NCBI GenBank assembly: GCA_934045905.1
Contig: OW203766.1
Coordinates: forward strand, 18,594,309 to 18,658,308
Length of the DNA: 64,000 bases
Direction of reading: 5' to 3'
Source: Leuctra nigra
Taxonomy: Eukaryota; Arthropoda; Insecta; Plecoptera; Leuctridae
The position numbers and the translations under genes were made by a program. Shown piece by piece: positions 57,901 to 64,000 of this stretch. The notes below the pieces were generated by a model, which was not told the DNA's origin, did no database searches, and worked only from the letters and a program-made list of their open reading frames with translations. The number at the start of each line of letters is the position of its first letter. Position 1 is the stretch's first letter.

Positions 57901-60900
57901 GGGCTCGAGCACCCCTCTCAAGTGTAGCGGTTGCTCGGGGGCCCCTAGCACCCCTCTCAAGTGTAGCGGTTGCTCGGGGGTCCCTAGCACCCCTCTCAAG
58001 TGTAGCGGTTGCTCGGGGGTCCCTAGCACCCCTCTCAAGTGTAGCGGTTGCTCGGGGGCCCCTAGCACCTCTCTCAAGTGTAGCGGTTGCTCGGGGGCCC
58101 CTAGCACCCCTCTCAAGTGTAGCGGTTGCTCGGGGGCTCGAGCACCCCTCTCAAGTGTAGCGGTTGCTCGGGGGCTCGAGCACCCCACTCAAGTGTAGCG
58201 GTTGCTCGGGGGCCCCTAGCACCCCTCTCAAGTGTAGCGGTTGCTCGGGGGCCCCTAGCACCCCTCTCAAGTGTAGCGGTTGCTCGGGGGCCCCTAGCAC
58301 CCCTCTCAAGTGTAGCGGTTGCTCGGGGGCCCCTAGCACCTCTCTCAAGTGTAGCGGTTGCTCGGGGGCCCCTAGCACCCCTCTCAAGTGTAGCGGTTGC
58401 TCGGGGGCCCCTAGCACCTCTCTCAAGTGTAGCGGTTGCTCGGGGGCCCCTAGCACCCCTCTCAAGTGTAGCGGTTGCTCGGGGGCTCGAGCACCCCTCT
58501 CAAGTGTAGCGGTTGCTCGGGGGCTCGAGCACCCCACTCAAGTGTAGCGGTTGCTCGGGGGCCCCTAGCACCCCTCTCAAGTGTAGCGGTTGCTCGGGGG
58601 CATAGGGAACCCCTCTCAAGTGTAGCGGTTGCTTGGGGGCTCGAGCACCCCTCTCAAGTGTAGCGGTTTGCTTAAAGGCTCGGGCACCCCTGTCAAGTGT
58701 AGCGGTAGCTCGAGCACCCCTCTCAAGTGTAGCGGTTTGCTTGGAGGCTCGGGCACCCCTGTCAAGTGTAGCGGTTGCTCGGGCACCCCTCTCAAGTGTA
58801 GCGGTTTGCTTGGAGGCTCGGGCACCCCTGTCAAGTGTAGCGGTTGTTCGGGCACCCCTCTCAAGTGTAGCGGTTTGCTTGGAGGCTCGGGCACCCCTGT
58901 CAAGTGTAGCGGTTGCTCGGGCACCCCTGTCAAGTGTAGCGGTTGCTCGGGCACCCCTCTCAAGTGTAGCGGTTTGCTTGGAGGCTCGGGCACCCCTGTC
59001 AAGTGTAGCGGTTGCTCGGGCACCCCTCTCAAGTGTAGCGGTTGCTTGGGGGCTCTGGCACCCCTCTAAAGTTTTATCAATTATTCATTATTTTCTGAAT
59101 GATTAAATTATAGAAAAGTTATAACCAGTATCAGCTGAAATCATTACATCAAACCGAACCGACATCTAATACCGAACATCCGACATCTAATAATCAAATT
59201 ATTTACTTCCCTCTTTAAAAAAATAAAATTATGATTCAATTTATTAGAAAGCTTCCAAAGAATCCAGTGATAAAATCAATCATCCTATATACTTGCTCCC
59301 TATACTTGATCTGAACTTGATTTCTTGTTCATTAATTAATATTTGTGTTTTGTAACTTCTTTAGCATAGATTTTAGAGTTTATATATTTTTTAATCCTAC
59401 AAGTGGATTCTATGTATTCGAATAAAAATACAAATTAAAAATTAAATGAATACATTAATACATAATTATTTAAATAACTCATCAATTTTGTATATTTGTA
59501 TTGCTTTTTATTATTGGCTTACAGGCCTAATATCTCCGCTCTCGTCTTTGTCGTAGGTTGGCACGGATGCTGGAGGCTGTGGTCCAGCCGGCGCTCTGGA
59601 TGATGTTAGCCTGCAACGTCAGTATCGGCATGGCTTTAGCTTACGTTACAATGGAGGTAACATCCATTTAAAATGACCCCCCTCCAATTAACTGTCAAGC
59701 AAACAATTTTAGCACACATTTGAATATCAATACCTAATAATCATAAGATAATCTTTACGACATAGATAGATAACAATAAATGGATTTTGTTGAATTGTAT
59801 AACTGCATGGCGATTGTATAACTTTCTTAGCCTAGATAATGGATCGTTATCTATACCAATTGATGAAAGTAAATTATTAATATCATTGTTAACCATTTGA
59901 ATTGTGCAAAATTGCTTTACCTTCTGATAGGCTAAATTACTTTCATCAATTGGTATAGATAACGATCCATTATCTCTTCTAAGAAGTTATACAATCGCAC
60001 TGCTGTTGATAATACTAAACTATGTATTTGACATAATTTTTTGATACTTTTTCAATAACGCAAAGGAGAAAGTCTTGCATTGACAATTTAACACTGCAGT
60101 TATCTGCTAATACTTACTTCTTTAATTTGCATTATTGAAATTGAATAGATTATGCCAAATACATATTTTAATATTATAAACATTTATACAAAATAAACAA
60201 ATCTGTTTATTGTTATCTATATCGTCTTTAATATTTTTATGGCCATTACAAATGTGTGCTAAATTGCACGCTTGACTATAGTAGTACCTACTAAGGTCGT
60301 CATTGCTGATGGTCATTCTTAAAGTGAATGAGTTTTATCTTACAAATCTTTTCCATATTTCTTTATACAATTAACTAGATTCGTCTCTACATCAATATGT
60401 ATCTTGTCATATATATATATTATTTGCAGATTTCAGACGTGGCCCTGAAATTTACGATGTTATCACTTGTTATCATTTGCATCAGTGAATTTGCTGTGTT
60501 TTCGTGGTTCTGCGATCAGATGATACAGGAGGTACGGCAACATTGCAATATTAATGATCATTAAATATTAAATACAGTGACAAATCATATAAGAAAAATG
60601 TGTATAATAATAATACTGAAATTATCTATTATTGGCGAATTATCTTACGCAAACATAAATTAGCAGTACATTTGACAAAGTATGTTTAAAAATGCAAACA
60701 TTTTCATATCTCCTACACGTCAGAGGTTGAAGACGGAAAGGTCATTTTAATAATGCTTGAGTTTAGCTCAAAAACCAGAAACTCTGACTTCGTCCAATCA
60801 TATTTATAATGGTGGCATGAGTCATTGTGTATAAGAGAATAATTCAATGACACTATTTGTTAACATATTCAGTCAAATGGCAATTAATAAAGCTTGATAA

Positions 60901-62155
60901 CATTCCAATAGTGTTCAACAAAAAATAGAGAAAATGCGAAACTTACGTCCTTCTACCTTTGAGTTATAGATGTTCACACTCAATTACTTTGTTTTTAGAG
61001 TAATCTGGTGATGGAGGCTGTGTACAACTGCAAATGGCTTGAGTATTCGCTGAACATCAAGAAGAAGCTGAATCTCATCCTCTTGCGCGGTTTCCATCCG
61101 ATACAATTCAAAGCGTCCAATTGTTTCCCAATCTCATTGGAGGGATTTGCAGCAGTAAGTATAGGCGTTATGAAATCAATTGTCTGTATCTTTGTTCTCT
61201 ACTCCTACATTCTTCATCGATATAAATCAACATTTTCATAGTTACACCGAACAAAAATATTTCCAGTGACGTCGTAAAGATAGGTTACCTGCACGGTGGT
61301 TACCTGGGATGAGTTCCATAATAGGAGCGAGTTGGGCGTTGACGTCACCATAGGATTTACGGCTTAAATCAAGCTTGCCGCGTCCACAAACGAGCTCAAA
61401 CCAGTACCCATAATGCCCTAACTAAAAAGGTCTGGCTTTCTGATTCAACATGAATGCCTGTATTTTCATTCATTCGACTAGATTCGACTCAAGGTCACGC
61501 CAGGTGATTACGTCACAATGTTAAAAGGATAGGGAAACTGTGCGTTCTGATCCAAATACGTTCCCCTGAATAGCAGCTACGTATCAGTAGGTAACGCCCA
61601 TGGTAGGGTAACGCTCAGGGACTAAACGCAGAACACGGGCAACGCCGGGACACAGATCGATAGGTTTTTGTATATGAAAGATAAGAATTTCACGTTGGAT
61701 GAAGGGTAAATTATAAATATATTGGACAACCCTTCGTCGATATTGCCTTAACCTAGTTGCAGAGAAGTGCGACGTGAAATATCTACAGGTTATATAAAAT
61801 GTAGCGTAGTTTTCTTTATTTCTTTACGTCGCGAATCAGATGCTTTTGGGAATAGATACAAATAATTATTTAGGTATACTTTTTTAAGAATAAGAATAGC
61901 CTGAAAATCCTGTTTTATTCAACAAATCCTGAATTCATCAAATATGTAGTAATACTTGTAATATCTATATGATTAATTTATCAAGGTGTGCACTGACAGC
62001 AACTGTGTCGAAAATTCGATTGCATTCGATAATAAAATATAAGGAATATTCTGAAAAATATATATTTATCATGCAATCGTTTCTAGGTTATGGGAACATC
62101 CTGGAAGTACTACAGTGTCATAGCAACGCTCATTTCCAAGCAAAAGCAGCAATGA
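54945..62155 (+). CDS. Odorant receptor OR2 (7tm_6 family), 7 exons, 4-bp frameshift in exon 2
   Basis: Paralog of OR1 with the same exon plan: 54945-55047, 55155-55588, 56666-57091, 59557-59656, 60430-60531, 60999-61154, 62087-62155. Exon 1 gives MWGIIRKSVEERDFTDPIKY; the last exons give LLRGFHPIQFKASNCFPISL and VMGTSWKYYSVIATLISKQK. Exon 2 is 434 nt against 430 in OR1. At about 55486-55491, CTCGAC-GTAGGT-ATGACATACG replaces CTCGAC-TC-ATGACATACG of OR3, a net +4 that shifts the frame and stops translation near 55549. Without it the gene would encode 461 aa, and every other junction is in phase. This is either a very young pseudogene, a segregating null allele or an assembly error. Intron 3 holds the 2-kb minisatellite; introns 2, 4 and 5 hold MITEs. 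Confidence 0.8.
56277..56634. mobile_element. MITE with AGGCTAGGCCACAATT ends, TTA target duplication
   Basis: 358-bp element in OR2 intron 2. Its ends AGGCTAGGCCACAATTGTCG / CGAAAATTGTGGCCTAGCCT are inverted repeats and TTA flanks it (56274-56276, 56635-56637). It sits against an inverted family A fragment (AACACGTTACCCAGTGCG). Confidence 0.75.
57095..59068. repeat. 39-bp GC-rich minisatellite with 69-bp higher-order domain, in OR2 intron 3
   Basis: About 40 units of CAAGTGTAGCGGTTGCTCGG GGGCCCCTAGCACCNCTCT (39 bp) run to about 58650. From there to 59040 the organisation changes to alternating 39-bp (GGTTTGCTTGGAGGCTCGGG) and 30-bp variants, a 69-bp higher-order unit. The first degenerate unit starts within about 5 nt of the exon 3 donor at 57092. 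Units lack stops in several frames on both strands, so the CSGCSGAPSTSLK-type ORFs are artefacts. Confidence 0.97.
59804..60003. mobile_element. 200-bp fold-back MITE in OR2 intron 4
   Basis: TAATGGATCGTTATCTATAC CAATTGATGAAAGTAA (59837-59872) is inverted at 59938-59973. The arms extend outward to GCATGGCGATTGTATAAC / GTTATACAATCGCACTGC with mismatches. No target duplication was established. Confidence 0.75.
60714..60969. mobile_element. MITE family F, uninterrupted copy in OR2 intron 5
   Basis: GTCAGAGGTTGAAGACGGAA ... TTACGTCCTTCTACCTTTGA are inverted ends. It serves as the empty-site reference for the nested copy at 42414-43028. Confidence 0.6.
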
Positions 62156-63164
62156 AGACGCTACATATTATATTAATTATATTACTCGTACTTTAGTTGT
62201 TTAGTATCTTAAATAATAGGTGTATAGTAAATATTAGGGTAGTTCTGTGTTAGTTTTTAAATTATAATTTTTATGATCAACTGTGTACGCATTTGAGTGT
62301 CTTTAGTGATTGAAATGCAATAAGTTCATAGTAATAATCATTATTGACGTTTATTAAACTTAAAGAGAACATCCAATAGCATTGGCTGTGTTTTCTTTTT
62401 GGTTCTGCGATCAAAAGATTGTTAAATCTAAGTATTGTTAAGGGTACCTCACCCTTAGATGTATACTTGCTATAACTTGCAAAAGTTTGTGAAATGATTA
62501 CCAAGCAAGTCCACAGTTTTAATGATATCACGGAGGTTGCTTTATCCTTTCAGACTATAAAATTATTTACTAAGCACTTTTTCTCAAACCAAACTATAGC
62601 AATTAAATTTTAAATTTCATGTTTTCCTGTGTGTAATATTATTAGTAATAATAAAAAATTGACGTTTGAAACAAATATAACGTCTGTACATACATTGTAT
62701 AGAAGTCCGTATTATATTTATATTATAGATGTGGCTTTATCAAAATAACTACGAATGTGCTTCTTTGAAAAATATCCCTTCTAAGTAACGCCCAAATGTT
62801 GCATAACTCTTACATTTACCTATATCAGAACCCTTTAGCAATAATATTATATACAATGTTTCAGTTTAAATAATTTAAATGTCCGATATAATCGAACACA
62901 TTCAATACATCGATTTATTGTGTGTGATTCAAAAGTCCAACGTCAGGAAGGACACATTTTGTGCGAAACGTCAGAATCAGCAGACACAAAGTAATACATA
63001 GCGGAGTATGTGAGCGTAATATTAAAGAAATTAAAAGAATGGATATCTCAATCAATGACTGGAACCCGAATGTCACACAGCTTCTTCGTACGTTAGCTCT
63101 TAAAACTTAGTATTATACAATGGATGATATAATATTAAGCTACACTAATAATACACTCACATTT
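62156..63164. other. OR2-OR3 intergenic region
   Basis: AT-rich spacer with no recognised feature. GTGTTTTCTTTTTGGTTCTGCGATCA at 62388-62413 resembles part of OR2 exon 5 (TGTTTTCGTGGTTCTGCGAT CAG) and may be a small exon relic. Confidence 0.4.
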
Positions 63165-63269
63165 GCAATGTGGTGAATAATCAGAGAGTAAGCATTTAAA
63201 GAGCTGAGTGTTACATTGATAATTGCAATGGGGTGAATGACCAGGGTGAGTGTTACACTGGTTATTGCA
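63165..63269 (+). repeat. 41-bp tandem units ending at the OR3 start codon
   Basis: Three units (TTGCAATGTGGTGAATAATC AG, TTGCAATGGGGTGAATGACC AG, then TTGCAATGTGGGGAATAACC AG). The last provides the ATG at 63270. Confidence 0.8.
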
Positions 63270-63952
63270 ATGTGGGGAATAACCAGGAAGAGTGTAGAAG
63301 TACGGGACTTCACTGATCCCATCAAATACAGGAGATGTGTTTGGACCAGCCGACAATTACTAAAACACTTAGGTTCGTATCCTAACGAAGGGTGAATAAT
63401 TTTACATACATTTAAAGCAATTCGTCAGCGACGATTAACAAAAAAATGTTTCTCGATATTGATAAGTAATGAAATAACGTTATTTTGTAACTTTTTATAA
63501 AGAATAAGTATATTTTGCAGGACTTTGGCCAGTGGAGAACGAGACTGAAAGCAGAAAATGGTGATATGGTCCTGGAGATATGTTTGCCACGACTGCATAT
63601 AGCTAGAAGCTGCTACTCAATAGTCATACTATTCATCAACATCTACCAGACAAGTGACTCTCTCCTAGCTTGTACAGAATACCTCGTAGCTAATATATTT
63701 GTCGTCATGTCCGCGGTAAAAACCTGGATTCTGTTGATTAGAACAAAAGAGTTCCAACATATTGTTGAGTCCATTTGAGAGAATGCAAGATCAACAGAGA
63801 CACAAACGATCAGCGAAGAAAATACTCGAGAAATATCAAGACTTATCTCGACTCATGACATACGTTTTCGGAATTAGTGGTACGGTGTTTACCTTCATTA
63901 GATCAACAATGGGGGTAATCAACAACTACATTTCAAAGAGGTTCATATTTAG
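63270..63952 (+). pseudogene. Odorant receptor OR3 pseudogene, exons 1-2 (continues off window)
   Basis: Exon 1 (63270-63372) gives MWGITRKSVEVRDFTDPIKY and is intact except for a weak GTTCGT donor. Exon 2 (63521-63952, 432 nt) is homologous to OR1 and OR2 but broken. After AGAAAATGG a +2 change brings a TGA, a G is missing at GTTTG-CCACGA, and an extra T at GAGTCCATT-T-GAGAG creates a second stop. The sum (+2) agrees with the 432-nt length against 430 in OR1. Between the breaks the conserved INIYQTSDSLLACTEYLV and KRSAKKILEKYQDLSR are still readable, so inactivation is fairly recent. Further exons would lie beyond 64 kb. Confidence 0.82.
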
Positions 63953-64000
63953 GTATGTTGACGACATGAAATATACCATGAGTTATATTTAAATTCTAAT

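Noticed and set aside
57172..59106. Long repetitive ORFs on both strands (CSGCSGAPSTSLK repeats, 100-157 codons)
   Set aside because: The 39-bp period is a multiple of three and the unit lacks stops in several frames, so open frames are automatic. The array lies in an intron of OR2.
61721..61790. Weak similarity to the SINE tail (GCGACGTGAAATATC)
   Set aside because: Only a short stretch matches; too little to call a copy.

Overview
The window is a piece of an insect nuclear genome. It is AT-rich, has large introns, GT-AG splice sites and a heavy load of transposon fossils. Two gene systems are recognisable. The insect assignment rests on an array of 7-transmembrane insect odorant-receptor (7tm_6 type) genes and on an exon of the Kv-channel beta subunit Hyperkinetic. 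The repeat flavour suggests a hemipteran or similar large-genome insect, but the order cannot be fixed from the sequence.

Minus strand, 0.4-45.7 kb: the N-terminal half of a Hyperkinetic/Kv-beta gene. The exon at 395-603 carries the start of the aldo-keto-reductase-like core (LRYRNLGKSGLRISNVGLG) and runs off the left edge. Upstream on the same strand I find three further exons whose splice phases fit exactly: a 63-nt cassette (10806-10868), a Q/E/R-rich coiled exon with a triplicated splice acceptor (29541-29728), and a 177-nt exon (45531-45707). A 31/40-identical partner exon lies at 44664-44789. The true first exon must lie above 45.7 kb, so the odorant-receptor array on the other strand may be nested in a Hyperkinetic intron.

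Plus strand, 46.7-64 kb: three tandem odorant-receptor genes with the same exon plan. OR1 (46775-50978) is intact at 453 codons. OR2 (54945-62155) has all seven exons but a 4-bp frameshift in exon 2 and a 2-kb GC-rich minisatellite in intron 3. OR3 (63270 to the edge) is a multiply frameshifted pseudogene. All three start codons sit in the last unit of a roughly 41-bp tandem repeat.

Elsewhere: a hAT right end at the left edge; a 151-bp GC-rich tandem array (1.6-2.5 kb); MITEs of several families with TTA, TAA, TTAA or TGAA target duplications; a tRNA-derived SINE with an 18-bp target duplication; an RTE-like LINE (18.7-21.0 kb, minus) cut by a 200-N assembly gap; an element with about 190-bp near-identical terminal inverted repeats (34.8-35.9 kb); an array of composite TGACGTCACTTCCGG/ATGGCGGCC motifs (36.0-37.6 kb); and a dispersed repeat of unknown class (family A) with about ten copies. 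No tRNA, rRNA, CRISPR or bacterial-type operon is present.
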